From NCBI GenBank assembly GCA_963698275.1, contig CAVOQE010000001.1, positions 682,001 through 746,000 on the forward strand: a stretch of 64,000 nucleotides of DNA. The letters are read 5' to 3'. This DNA is from Anderseniella sp963698275 (lineage in GTDB: Bacteria; Pseudomonadota; Alphaproteobacteria; Rhizobiales; Aestuariivirgaceae). Every line of letters starts with the position of its first letter. The first letter of the stretch is position 1. The notes beneath the pieces were generated by a model. It ran no database searches, had not been told where the DNA came from, and worked only from the letters and a program-made list of their open reading frames with translations. The position numbers were made by a program, and so were the translations under genes. Positions 52,394 to 61,804 of this stretch are shown here, piece after piece.

Positions 52394-54217
52394 TTACTCG
52401 ACGGTTACTGACTTGGCCAGATTTCTTGGCTGATCAATGTCTGTACCCATGAAAACGGCGGCATGGTAGGCTAGGAGCTGTACTGGAACCGCATAGAGAA
52501 TTGGATTCACAAAGGCGTTGGCCTTGGGCACGCGGAACTGCTCGAACGTGCCTGAACCATTGCCATTGCCGTTGATTTCGTCCGTCAGAAGCACAATCTT
52601 ACCGCCACGCGCCGCCACTTCTTCCATGTTGGAAACGGTCTTCTCATAAAGAGCATCGTGCGGCGCGATAACGATCACGCGTACGTCTTTGTCGATTAGT
52701 GCGATGGGGCCGTGCTTCAGTTCGCCGGCGGCGTAGCCTTCGGCATGGATGTACGAAATCTCCTTCAGTTTCAGCGCACCCTCCAGCGCGATCGGAAAAT
52801 TGATCCCGCGGCCGAGGAAGAGCACGTCGGTGGCATTGGTGAGCTTCTTGGCGATGCGTTTCAGGTCGTCCTCGTGGCGCAGTATATCGGCTATCTGGCG
52901 CGGTACCTTCAGCAGTGCCGACACAAGCTCGCGTTCCCTTTCAGCAGTTATGGTATTCCTGTCGCGGGCTGCTGCCAGCGCCAAACAGGCCAGCACGGTG
53001 AGTTGGCAAGTAAAGGCCTTGGTGGAAGCGACGCCGATTTCCGGGCCGGCATATGTGGGCATGATCGCATCGCAGTCGCGTGCAATGGACGAGTCCTGTA
53101 CATTGACGATACCGAGCGTGTGCTGGCCGTGTTCGGCGCAATACCTCAGCGCCGCCAGGGTGTCTGCGGTCTCGCCGGACTGGGAGATGACCACTGACAG
53201 CCCGCCTTCGGCCAGCGGGGCCTCGCGGTATCGGAACTCCGAGGCGATGTCGATGTCGACCGGCAGGCGCGCGATCTGTTCGAACCAGTATTTGGCGGCA
53301 AGACCCGCATAATAGGCTGTACCGCACGCGGTGATGGTCAAGCGGGACAAGCCGGCAAAGCTGAACGGCAGATCCGGCAGTTTCACCCGCCTTTCGCCCA
53401 TGTCGATATATTCGCCGAGCGTGTGTCCGATAACTTCCGGTTGCTCGGCGATTTCTTTGGCCATGAAATGGCGGTGGTTGCCCTTGTCTGCCATATAGGC
53501 TGTCGCTTTTGTAAACCGGACGGGACGTTCGACGGGCGCTCCGTGCTCATCGAAAATGTGCGCGGACTTGCGTGTCAGGACCACCCAATCGCCCTCATCC
53601 AGAAACGTTACCTTGTTGGTGAACGGCGCAAGGGCCACAGCGTCGGAACCCAGAAACATCTCAGCTTCACCATGGCCGATTGCCAGTGGGCTGCCGCGCC
53701 TGGCTCCAATCATCAGATCCTGCTCGCCGGAAAAAATGATGCCGAGGGCGAAGGCTCCGTCGAGGCGTTTGAGGGTAACCTGCACAGCATCGGCCGGAGA
53801 TCTGCCGGCAGCAAGTTCGTGGGAAATCATCTGAACGATGACTTCCGTGTCGGTCTCGGTCTCAAAATTGTGACCGGCTTGTTCCAGCTCTTCGCGTAGT
53901 TCGCGGAAGTTTTCAATAATGCCGTTGTGCACAACCGCAACGCCGCTTGCGGTATGGGGATGTGCGTTGTTCTCGGTCGGCGCACCATGGGTCGCCCAGC
54001 GAGTATGGCCTATACCCGTGGTGCCGGCCAGCGGGCGGCGGGCCAGAACGCCTTTAAGATTGTTCAGTTTGCCAGGTGCGCGTTGGCGCACGAGTTCGCC
54101 GTCCTCAAGCGTTGCGATGCCTGCGGAATCATAACCGCGATATTCAAGCCTGCGCAGGGCATCCAGCATCAATGGCGCGACCGGTTGTGAGCCAAGGATT
54201 CCAACAATACCGCACAT
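52394..54217 (-). CDS. glmS: Glutamine-fructose-6-phosphate aminotransferase (isomerising)
   Basis: Makes glucosamine 6-phosphate from fructose 6-phosphate and glutamine, the entry to cell-wall and amino-sugar synthesis. It has 607 residues. The N-terminal nucleophile Cys2 (MCGIVGILG) heads the glutaminase domain; two SIS sugar-isomerase domains follow (VVISQSGETADTLAALRYC, FLGRGINFPIALEGALKLKEISY). The end LAKSVTVE is standard. The ATG at 54217 has AGGAGG at 9 bases. Its product feeds UDP-GlcNAc, which the TviB- and TviC-like enzymes nearby would use. Confidence 0.97.
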   Translation of the reverse strand: MCGIVGILGSQPVAPLMLDALRRLEYRGYDSAGIATLEDGELVRQRAPGKLNNLKGVLARRPLAGTTGIGHTRWATHGAPTENNAHPHTASGVAVVHNGIIENFRELREELEQAGHNFETETDTEVIVQMISHELAAGRSPADAVQVTLKRLDGAFALGIIFSGEQDLMIGARRGSPLAIGHGEAEMFLGSDAVALAPFTNKVTFLDEGDWVVLTRKSAHIFDEHGAPVERPVRFTKATAYMADKGNHRHFMAKEIAEQPEVIGHTLGEYIDMGERRVKLPDLPFSFAGLSRLTITACGTAYYAGLAAKYWFEQIARLPVDIDIASEFRYREAPLAEGGLSVVISQSGETADTLAALRYCAEHGQHTLGIVNVQDSSIARDCDAIMPTYAGPEIGVASTKAFTCQLTVLACLALAAARDRNTITAERERELVSALLKVPRQIADILRHEDDLKRIAKKLTNATDVLFLGRGINFPIALEGALKLKEISYIHAEGYAAGELKHGPIALIDKDVRVIVIAPHDALYEKTVSNMEEVAARGGKIVLLTDEINGNGNGSGTFEQFRVPKANAFVNPILYAVPVQLLAYHAAVFMGTDIDQPRNLAKSVTVE

Positions 54218-54369
54218 TTGATCAGCCTCCTGATGCCCGCGGCCTGGATGGTCCCTGCTTGGGTGCGTCTGCCTTTTTCCGGGCCTTGCACTTGCGTTCG
54301 GGCCAATGTTTCTATTGCAGACACCGCGGGGCGTCAGCAATGTAATAAGCCCGATATTATATTCGTACC

Positions 54370-55205
54370 ATCAGCACATTCCGGCCGGTAGTTGTGCGAA
54401 AGCCTCCGCAGTGTGATCATTCGCGGTATCCTTAAAGAGGTAGTGTTGCTTGTAATTGTGTCGAGTCGCGCAATTATGTTGGTTTTTTCGGTTGATCGTC
54501 TGCCTGATGTTGCCGTTAAAGACACAGCAACCGTCCAACGACACCTCTGGGTACGCGAAAGACAATTGACGTTCAGTGAGATTTTCCGTTGAATTATAGT
54601 TACTAAGCGCCCGCTTTCGTGAAGTGGCCGGGTTCTAAAAGGTTCCAATATTAGAACTCACTGGTATATTGGCAACTTGTACTGGTGAAGTGTCGTATCG
54701 CTGTCATATAGGCGGTGACGGCGGATTCTTGCCCGATCCACAGGTGGGTGGAATGGCAACATGTGTGAGTTAGTTTGAGTAGGGGGGAGAAAGCGAGACC
54801 GAATCCGTCATGTCTCAACAGCATTTCCCCACTGCTATTGTTGGACCAAACCCGCTGTTGCGCGAAAGCCTGTCGCGCTTCCTGCAGAAGTCCTCATTCA
54901 ACGTTGCCGCGCTGGCATCATGCGTAGACGAGTTTCCGCTCGCGGCCCTGCCGCCCGATCGCGCCATCCTGCTGATCATTGACGGCTGCGATCATCCTGG
55001 CGATGCCTGCAGCCAGATTGAACGTTTCAGGCAAGACCATCCATCCGCGCGGGTTGTCGTACTGGCCAATCACTGTGCACCCGCCGACATGGCGCGGGTG
55101 CTGCGGTCAGGCGCCAACGGTTATTTCGCCACGATCGCCACATGTGACGACTTCATCAAGTCACTCGAACTGGTGATGGGAGGACAGACCGTCCTGCCGT
55201 CGGAA
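54370..55205 (+). repeat. Direct repeat, copy 1 (regulator gene plus upstream region)
   Basis: About 440 bases before the first regulator gene, and its first 400 coding bases, match the DNA at 61805-62640 in the same orientation. Upstream identity is patchy (strongest from GGGTACGC through TTAGAACTCACTGG and over the last 60 bases before the ATG), while the coding part is nearly identical. The two copies lie 7.4 kb apart. Confidence 0.85.
54566..54594 (+). promoter_or_regulatory. Promoter of regulator copy 1
   Basis: TTGACG (54566-54571), a 17-base spacer and TTGAAT (54589-54594). The same elements recur before copy 2, where the -10 is TTTAAT. The leader from here to the ATG is about 215 bases, unusually long and partly conserved. 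Confidence 0.6.
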
Positions 55206-55688
55206 CCCCTGTTATCGGTTCTGGTCGGCGGAACGTCGGGCGCCGGCGACGCGAGCGCGCATTGTGACGCGGTGCCGGTCGAGGTGCCAGTATCGGTTGG
55301 CAGTGTTGAGATGCCGCAACTGTCGGCTCGCGAACTCTATATTCTGCGCTGCCTGACCGAAGGCAGTTCCAATAAGGTGATTGCCCGCGAATGTGACATC
55401 GCCGAGGGCACGGTGAAAGTGCATGTCAAGGCAATACTGCGCAAGGTGAAGGTCAAGAATCGCACCCAGGCAGCGATCTGGGCGCTGAACAACCGCACCC
55501 TGGTGTGGTCGAGTGAGAATAACCCGCGCTCTGACACAGCACCTGGCGGGCTAGTTATCGACGTCCAGTTGGACACTCAGAAACTCGACACTGCGTTTAA
55601 CAGGTGCTCCACAGTGGAGATCGAGGGAGCCGTTCATGGCCAGACGAAACCTGTCAAAATTGTTGCCGATGAGGAGGCTTTCCAATGA
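54810..55688 (+). CDS. LuxR/NarL-type regulator with degenerate receiver, copy 1
   Basis: Regulator of 292 residues. The N-terminal 125 residues follow the receiver fold (TAIVGPNPLLRESLSRFLQKS, AILLIIDGCDHPGD, RVVVLANHCAPADMARVLRSGANGYF). The acidic pair after the first strand is replaced by GPN and the conserved Lys is missing; only Asp58 is in the phospho-acceptor place. A Ser/Gly/Val linker leads to the LuxR helix-turn-helix at about 171-228 (LSARELYILRCLTEGSSNKVIARECDIAEGTVKVHVKAILRK). GGGGGGAGAAAG lies too far (about 17 bases) for a normal ribosome-binding site. It precedes the tviB-like gene by 63 bases and probably controls the polysaccharide genes. Confidence 0.88.
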   Translation: MSQQHFPTAIVGPNPLLRESLSRFLQKSSFNVAALASCVDEFPLAALPPDRAILLIIDGCDHPGDACSQIERFRQDHPSARVVVLANHCAPADMARVLRSGANGYFATIATCDDFIKSLELVMGGQTVLPSEPLLSVLVGGTSGAGDASAHCDAVPVEVPVSVGSVEMPQLSARELYILRCLTEGSSNKVIARECDIAEGTVKVHVKAILRKVKVKNRTQAAIWALNNRTLVWSSENNPRSDTAPGGLVIDVQLDTQKLDTAFNRCSTVEIEGAVHGQTKPVKIVADEEAFQ

Positions 55689-55751
55689 TCGAGTGCAACA
55701 GGAAAGTTCCCTTTCGTTCTACTCAACACTCCAGCACAAATAGGCCGTTCC

Positions 55752-57152
55752 ATGAGTAAATCTTTTGATATCATTGGCAAAATTGAGACAGACTCAGTTC
55801 GTTGGCTCCCAAACCATGTTGTACCACTCCGTGACGAACAGGCGCGCGTCGGGCTGAGCAATGATCCCGCACCAATCGATGAGTGTATTGCGGTTATAGG
55901 GCTTGGCTATGTCGGTCTGCCGGTCGCGGTAGCATTTGCCAAGAGGTGCGATCGTGTGGTGGGTTTCGATATCTCGGAACCTCGGATCGAGGCTTTGATC
56001 GCCGGACGCGACTGGACCGGTGAGGTTACCGATCACGATCTGGAGGCATCGTCACTGAAGTTGTCCCGCGATGCCAAGGATCTGAGCGGGACGTCTTTTT
56101 TCATTGTATCTGTTCCCACTCCAATTGACTGTGAACGACGCCCTGATCTGTCACCGCTGCGGTCCGCCTGCCGCTTGATCGGGCCTCACCTCACTGCCGG
56201 GGCTGTCGTCGTGTTCGAATCAACGGTCTTTCCCGGTGCAACAGAGGAAGTATGCGGTCCCGAACTGGAGGCCGCGTCGGGACTGGTCTGCGGCCGTGAC
56301 TTCAAACTTGGCTATTCTCCCGAACGCATAAATCCGGGCGATCATGTTCACACCTTGAGTTCCATTGTGAAGATTGTCTCCGGTCAGGACGCCGAAACGC
56401 TGGCACGGGTGTCCAAAGTCTACCGCTCGATCGTAGACGCGGGTGTCTATGAGGCAACGTCGATCAAAGTCGCCGAAGCGGCTAAGGTCATCGAGAATAC
56501 ACAACGTGATCTCAACATTGCTTTGATGAACGAACTCGCGATTGTCTTTGATCGACTGGACTTGCGGACAACGGACGTACTCAATGCAGCCGGGACAAAG
56601 TGGAATTTCCTGCCATTCAAGCCCGGGCTGGTCGGTGGTCACTGCATAGGTGTTGATCCCTATTACCTGACCGCCAAGGCCGAAGCTGTCGGTTATCATC
56701 CGGAAATGATCCTTGCCGGCCGCCGCATAAATGATGGAATGGGCCGGTTCGTCGCGCAAAAGACGATCAAGCTATTGGTGGCGGCCGGAACGGATATCGG
56801 TTCCGCACGTATTGGACTGCTTGGGCTTTCGTTTAAGGAGAATGTCCCGGATTTGCGCAACTCCAAGGTTCCCGACATCATCGCTGAACTCAGGGGATTT
56901 GGCATTACCCCCCTGGTCCATGACACAATCTGCGATCCGCACATGGTTGATCGGGAACTGGGCCTGAAGACTGTTTCTGTCGAACAGTTCCACGAATTGG
57001 ATGCACTGATCCTCGCCGTCACCCATGACGCCTATCTGAAGAACCCCGGCAAACTGTTTGCAATGCTTCGGCAAGGTGGCGTGTTCGTCGATCTGAAATC
57101 TGCGGTTGAGCCGTCAAGGGTGCGTAAAGATATTCACTACTGGAGCTTGTAG
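55752..57152 (+). CDS. TviB-like UDP-N-acetylhexosamine dehydrogenase
   Basis: NAD-dependent UDP-sugar 6-dehydrogenase of the Vi-antigen TviB/WbpO type that oxidises UDP-GlcNAc or UDP-GalNAc to the uronic acid. It has 466 residues, including an N-terminal extension of about 40 residues. The NAD site is IAVIGLGYVGLPVAVAFAKR, FKLGYSPERINPGD follows, and the catalytic Cys298 lies in PGLVGGHCIGVDPYYLT. LLGLSFKENVPDLRNSKVPDII is the C-terminal UDP-binding domain. It is followed by an epimerase, as tviB is by tviC. Confidence 0.92.
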   Translation: MSKSFDIIGKIETDSVRWLPNHVVPLRDEQARVGLSNDPAPIDECIAVIGLGYVGLPVAVAFAKRCDRVVGFDISEPRIEALIAGRDWTGEVTDHDLEASSLKLSRDAKDLSGTSFFIVSVPTPIDCERRPDLSPLRSACRLIGPHLTAGAVVVFESTVFPGATEEVCGPELEAASGLVCGRDFKLGYSPERINPGDHVHTLSSIVKIVSGQDAETLARVSKVYRSIVDAGVYEATSIKVAEAAKVIENTQRDLNIALMNELAIVFDRLDLRTTDVLNAAGTKWNFLPFKPGLVGGHCIGVDPYYLTAKAEAVGYHPEMILAGRRINDGMGRFVAQKTIKLLVAAGTDIGSARIGLLGLSFKENVPDLRNSKVPDIIAELRGFGITPLVHDTICDPHMVDRELGLKTVSVEQFHELDALILAVTHDAYLKNPGKLFAMLRQGGVFVDLKSAVEPSRVRKDIHYWSL

Positions 57153-57189
57153 CCGTCAGTCAGACGGAGATTAAGCGAGAGGAACGGCC

Positions 57190-58278
57190 GTGCACGAAGC
57201 CTATCAAACAGCAAAGACAAACCTCAGGAACACGCCGCAACGGTGGCTGGTGACCGGCGCAGCCGGCTTCATAGGGTCCAATCTAGCCGAGGCACTGCTG
57301 AAGCTCGACCAGCACGTTGTGGGACTGGACAATTTTGCAACGGGTCACCGGCGCAATCTCCGTGAGGTGGAGGCCAGTGTCGACCGGGAGCAATGGGCAC
57401 GTTTCAAATTCATCGAGGGTGATATCAGGGATCTGGCGACTTGCCATACAGCAGTTGCCGACAGTGATTATGTACTCCACCAGGCAGCGCTCGGGTCGGT
57501 ACCACGATCAATCGACGATCCCATCACCACCAATGCCGTTAATGTGGGCGGTTTCCTGAACATGCTTGTTGCGGCCCGGGACCAGCAAGTCCGGCGGTTT
57601 GTTTATGCAGCCTCATCGTCAACATATGGCGATCACGAGGCCCTACCAAAGGTCGAACACCGGATCGGCAATCCGCTGTCTCCCTATGCCGTCACAAAGT
57701 ATGCCGACGAGCTCTATGCGGATGTTTTTGGAAGAGCTTACGGATTCCAGTCGATCGGCCTGCGCTACTTCAACGTCTTTGGTCCGCGCCAGGATCCCAA
57801 CAGTGCCTACGCGGCCGTCATCGCCAGATGGGTTTCGGCAATGCTCAAGGACGAACCGGTCCGGATCTTTGGCGACGGCGAAACGAGCCGCGATTTCTGT
57901 TTCATTGATAATGCGGTCCAGGCGAACGTGCTTGCTGCCACTGCGCCTCAGGAAGCGGCTGGCGAGGTATATAATGTGGCCGTCGGCCAACGCACCACGT
58001 TGAATGATTTGCAAAAAACCATACGAGCTGAACTGGAACGTCGAGGGATCGACATCCGCAGCCAACCGGTTCATCAGGATTTTCGGACCGGCGACGTGCG
58101 CCATTCCCTGGCCGATGTCAGCAAAGCCGGCAGTTTGCTGGGGTATGAACCAACCCATGCGGTCGCGGAGGGTATTGAGTTGGCGATGCCGTGGTACCTG
58201 GATTACTTCCGGCAAGCAGATTTGAGCCTAGAGCAACATGGGTTCGATAGAACCCATAAGGTTGCTCTAACACTTTGA
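57190..58278 (+). CDS. TviC/WbpP-like UDP-N-acetylhexosamine 4-epimerase
   Basis: Extended short-chain dehydrogenase of 362 residues. The NAD motif is WLVTGAAGFIGSNLAEALL (22-29), the catalytic residues are Ser in ASSSTYGD and Tyr166/Lys170 in YAVTKY, and RYFNVFGPRQDPNSAYAAVIARW with FGDGETSRDFCFIDNAVQAN marks the GlcNAc/GalNAc 4-epimerase group. It begins with GTG, 37 bases after the dehydrogenase. Together the two enzymes would make UDP-GalNAc uronic acid for an acidic polysaccharide. Confidence 0.9.
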   Translation: MHEAYQTAKTNLRNTPQRWLVTGAAGFIGSNLAEALLKLDQHVVGLDNFATGHRRNLREVEASVDREQWARFKFIEGDIRDLATCHTAVADSDYVLHQAALGSVPRSIDDPITTNAVNVGGFLNMLVAARDQQVRRFVYAASSSTYGDHEALPKVEHRIGNPLSPYAVTKYADELYADVFGRAYGFQSIGLRYFNVFGPRQDPNSAYAAVIARWVSAMLKDEPVRIFGDGETSRDFCFIDNAVQANVLAATAPQEAAGEVYNVAVGQRTTLNDLQKTIRAELERRGIDIRSQPVHQDFRTGDVRHSLADVSKAGSLLGYEPTHAVAEGIELAMPWYLDYFRQADLSLEQHGFDRTHKVALTL

Positions 58279-58319
58279 AAGCGATCAGGTTTATGATCTT
58301 TGGTTGCTTCAACCAAAAA

Positions 58320-59324
58320 TCATCCTGATCCAGGCGCAAAGTCTTCCATCGCCAGGGAGCACATGCCGTACTCGCAGCGCAGTGTGATGAAGTGATCGAT
58401 TATGCGCCTGAGTGTATCAAGGTTTGCGGACTGGCTGGCCCCCATATTATGCGGATGCCACCAGATATGAAATGTCTCACCGCGCTGGGAGGCCGCTGTC
58501 ATTGAGTCTGTGATGCGGGACAAGCGCAACGGTTCCAGGTGTCTTAACCGACGGGAGTACGGGCGCAGGAATCGGCTGGAGCGGACATTGGTGACGGCAT
58601 TTTTTCGGCAGACAGAAGCCGTATTTGTTCCGCTCAGATTCACATAGCTGTCAGCTAACCGAACGGCACGCCTTGCCAATGTTTGATCGGCGCGTGCCCC
58701 GGGCCGGTACATCCAGCCGGTTTCGTTACCGCGGTAAATCGAGATACCTCTTCGAGCACATTCGGCAATCGCACCGTCATCATATTGGTTGCGCGGAAAC
58801 ACAATGCTTTTGAACGTGATCTGGTGCCTGGCGGCAACCTTGATCGCAGCATCCAGATCGGCCGCAAATTGGGCCTGCGTCTGGCCGGGTTCCAGACAGT
58901 AATAATGTGAAAACGTGTGCGTCGCGATCTCCTGGCCGGGGCAAGCCTTGATCTGTGCCAGAAGGCTGGGGGCGAAATGGTACGGGTCTTTGGCTTCGTT
59001 CTCGCCAACCTCGTCCAGATAGGTGTAGTTTGAAAGCTGCTGATCGGCATAAGTCGGTTGCAGTTCCGGAAGGCTCGCGAGCAGTTCTTCCCTGGTTTCG
59101 CAGAACAGCAGGCCAACTGTCGCCCATGTGGCGCGGATGTCGTTTCGATGAAACATGTCAAGCATTTGGCGTACAACATCGCGGCCGCCGGTGATGTTGG
59201 CACCATATTGATCGGTTGTGCGTTTGTCCCGGACGCCCCACATCAGCTCGAAGTCAAGAGAAATACACAGACTACCGCCCGGTTCAGCTGTCACCCGGCT
59301 TTCAGCAGAATTGACTTCTATCAT
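58320..59324 (-). CDS. Polysaccharide deacetylase family protein
   Basis: Carbohydrate esterase 4-like protein of 334 residues, cytosolic by sequence. SLCISLDFELMWGVRD holds the first Asp of the metal/catalytic site, IRATWATVGLLF follows, QEIATHTFSHYYCLEPG carries the metal His pair (HTFSHYY), and IVFPRNQYDDGAIAECARRGI is the Arg motif. WWHPHNMG near the end holds the last His. I chose the ATG at 59324, just after the stop of the glycosyltransferase; the frame is open to 59411 and overlapping starts are possible. Likely removes acetyl groups from a surface glycan or precursor. Confidence 0.82.
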   Translation of the reverse strand: MIEVNSAESRVTAEPGGSLCISLDFELMWGVRDKRTTDQYGANITGGRDVVRQMLDMFHRNDIRATWATVGLLFCETREELLASLPELQPTYADQQLSNYTYLDEVGENEAKDPYHFAPSLLAQIKACPGQEIATHTFSHYYCLEPGQTQAQFAADLDAAIKVAARHQITFKSIVFPRNQYDDGAIAECARRGISIYRGNETGWMYRPGARADQTLARRAVRLADSYVNLSGTNTASVCRKNAVTNVRSSRFLRPYSRRLRHLEPLRLSRITDSMTAASQRGETFHIWWHPHNMGASQSANLDTLRRIIDHFITLRCEYGMCSLAMEDFAPGSG

Positions 59325-59328
59325 CTGC

Positions 59329-60489
59329 TCAGCGTCCGTCTGCAAGGGCACGGAGGTAGATTTTCGCATATGCGTCGGCGACAGATGAGAGATCAAATTT
59401 CTCTTTGACATATTGATAGCTTCTTTGCCCCATTTCAGTTCGCCTTGTCTGGTCGCTGAGAAGTTCGATCATCGCGTCTGCGAGCGCCTGGGTGTTGCGG
59501 GGAGGGACCAGCCGGCCATTCCAGTCATCCAAAATCACGTCGCGGCATCCGGGGACGTCGGTGGTTATGCAGGGTACCTGGAGCGCACCTGCCTCGACCA
59601 GGACTCGCGGTAGTCCCTCTCGATAGCTTGGCAAGGCGCAGATGTCGCTCAGCGACAGTATTGCGGGGATGTCCTTGCGAGGACCAAGATAGTGAACTGT
59701 CTCAGATTGGTGCCTGAGTTGTTCTACAAACTGTTCAGCCTGTTTGCCCTCTGATGCATATGGCCCCACCAGAAGAAACGCCGTGTTTTTGATCTGGCGT
59801 TGTACCAGGTCGGCAGCCTGAACAAATTCCCGAACTCCTTTATTCTCATCGATGCGAGATATCATGGTGACGACCAGCTTGCCCTCCAGACCCAGTGACC
59901 GTCTCATAGCCGCAAGCTGTTCAGTTCCCGGCCGTTCGGAGCGCAATTTTTCCACATCTACGCCGGAACTGAGTACAAGCTCTTCACGGCCTTGCTCAAC
60001 CAGATCGTTCTGGAGGAAGTAGGCCCGGTCGTCACCGTTCTGGAAGATCGTGAGGGATGAGGCTGATGCCTGTCGCTGGAGGTGACGGTAAACAGGCCGC
60101 AGCACCCTTGCCTTCAGCGAGTCCGACGCCATTACAAAGCCCAGTCCGGTAATAGTGCGGACGCGGCCCGGGATGCCTGCTCTTTGAGCAAGGATTGGTG
60201 TTGCTATTGCCGGTTTAGGGTCAAAGCCGTGAACAATATCGGGTTTCTGTTTTTTGAACAGCGTTGACAACTCACGGCAGCTGCGTAGATCTGACCAGGG
60301 CGTCAGTTTCCGCTTCAAGTTATAGTGGAAATAGGGAATGCCCTGTGCCTGAAATTCATCGTCGTCTTCAGACCCTACGGCAGCCACATCGAAACCACGG
60401 TCCTTTAGCGCATGAAGAAGCGGTATCCGCTTGTGAACGTCATCACCGCCAATGTGCCACACAGTTGGTCTCGAGGTATTGCCTGTCAT
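59329..60489 (-). CDS. Family 4 glycosyltransferase
   Basis: GT-B glycosyltransferase of 386 residues. The N-terminal half includes WHIGGDDVHKRIPLLHALKDRGFDV and KPDIVHGFDPKPAIATPILAQRAG; the C-terminal half has the retaining-transferase motif CALPSYREGLPRVLVEAGALQVPCITTDVPGCRDVI, with the E-x7-E acidic pair. It resembles PglA/WbpX-like enzymes that add a sugar to a lipid-linked oligosaccharide. It precedes the deacetylase gene by 4 bases, so they are one unit on the minus strand. Confidence 0.9.
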   Translation of the reverse strand: MTGNTSRPTVWHIGGDDVHKRIPLLHALKDRGFDVAAVGSEDDDEFQAQGIPYFHYNLKRKLTPWSDLRSCRELSTLFKKQKPDIVHGFDPKPAIATPILAQRAGIPGRVRTITGLGFVMASDSLKARVLRPVYRHLQRQASASSLTIFQNGDDRAYFLQNDLVEQGREELVLSSGVDVEKLRSERPGTEQLAAMRRSLGLEGKLVVTMISRIDENKGVREFVQAADLVQRQIKNTAFLLVGPYASEGKQAEQFVEQLRHQSETVHYLGPRKDIPAILSLSDICALPSYREGLPRVLVEAGALQVPCITTDVPGCRDVILDDWNGRLVPPRNTQALADAMIELLSDQTRRTEMGQRSYQYVKEKFDLSSVADAYAKIYLRALADGR

Positions 60490-60667
60490 TTGTACATCGT
60501 CCTGAATTTGTCAAACATGTCCTCGACCTGGACAAAGGATTCGTTGCAAACGGCACCCGGAGCACAATGGGTTGAATTGAACCGACAGACCTGATCCAGG
60601 CTTTTCGGTTGCCGGCACGCTCATTGGTTGGCGGTGCGCAATTTGCCTGCAAGGTTCGGTGAGTTGC

Positions 60668-61684
60668 TTATCCTTTTTGCTTGAGCTGCTTCTGAAACCG
60701 ATGGCGTTTGATCACGCGCGGAAAGGTGTAGAGGCGGAATGCTGCGTCGCGTGCCCATCCGAGTGCCCGATACCGCGAAATGCGAATGCGCGGTACCTGA
60801 TAAAGCTGCGGGCCGTATTTTCGTTTATAGTCGTTGGGCCCGCACCAGTCGTGAAATTTGACCCCACGCTCCTTCCAGTATCTCAATGCATACCAGTGCA
60901 ATGCCTCATTCGGACGCAGTGTCTGGTGGCTGCGCAAGCTGCCGTTTCCCCAGAACAGCGAATGTTCCTTGTGGCCGAAGTAGATGGCACTGGCTATTTT
61001 CTCGCCATCCCGCGTCTTCGCTCTCAACAGTAATGCATCGCCCGACGGATGGACATTGTCGATCAACGTCTGGACATATTGCTTACTGTAGGGAGGTCTC
61101 AGATTCTGCTTCGCGAACACATCAATCAACTGGTCGTAGTATTCATTGGCGAAACCCTCAGGTGCCGCCTCTTCAATGATCAAACCGTTCTTCTCGGCCT
61201 TTCGGATGCATCGGCGGCAAGCGCTGCTCATGCTTGCGAAAATTTGCGCTTCGTCGAGATGAAGCGGGGTGATATAGGTCGGTTCAACGGTTACGTCGAC
61301 ATCCAGACCAGCGACGTCTTCCATGGTGAGGTAGCGGTCCAGAATTTCCAGATGCAGGCAGCCCAGCTTCTTGAATGCGAAGTGTTTCAGTGCCATCAGC
61401 GCGTCGACCCGCGATACATCAGGTTCCAGGTTGAAACCCATGTAAGTTGTTGTCCAGCCTGGGAACGGGCTGCCGAGAATGGCCACCCCGAAACGATGAA
61501 ACAAGATACCGGAGAAGTAGCCAATGACTTCGTGCCCGTCTTTCAAAGTGGCGACAACGATCTTGCCGCCGGAAATCTTCGATACGAAGTCAAGCCATTC
61601 GTATCGCTGCGAGAACATGCGATCACTGAAGCCGTCGAGCCGGTCCCATGGGACGTCGGCGGTGTCTGTCTTATAGAATTCCAT
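60668..61684 (-). CDS. FemAB-like/GNAT-fold acyltransferase
   Basis: Protein of 338 residues with two GNAT-like folds as in FemAB and the Acetyltransf_6 family. YKTDTADVPWDRLDGFSDRMFSQRYEWLDFV starts the first; CRRCIRKAEKNGLIIEEA and IDVFAKQNLRPPYSKQYV the second; KIASAIYFGHKEHSLFWGNGSLRSHQTLRPNEALHWYALRYWKERG is the typical end. Such proteins occur in exopolysaccharide loci and move an aminoacyl or acyl group, but the acceptor is unknown. It reads away from regulator copy 2. Confidence 0.8.
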   Translation of the reverse strand: MEFYKTDTADVPWDRLDGFSDRMFSQRYEWLDFVSKISGGKIVVATLKDGHEVIGYFSGILFHRFGVAILGSPFPGWTTTYMGFNLEPDVSRVDALMALKHFAFKKLGCLHLEILDRYLTMEDVAGLDVDVTVEPTYITPLHLDEAQIFASMSSACRRCIRKAEKNGLIIEEAAPEGFANEYYDQLIDVFAKQNLRPPYSKQYVQTLIDNVHPSGDALLLRAKTRDGEKIASAIYFGHKEHSLFWGNGSLRSHQTLRPNEALHWYALRYWKERGVKFHDWCGPNDYKRKYGPQLYQVPRIRISRYRALGWARDAAFRLYTFPRVIKRHRFQKQLKQKG

Positions 61685-61804
61685 CTAATAGTTGCTGCCG
61701 ATCCTGATCCCTCGGGGTTTAGGTGAAAGCGGTATCGATCAGTTTCAATCCGCGCTTCGGGAAATGTCCGAAATGCTCCTGGCAATACTGATATCATGGG
61801 CACA

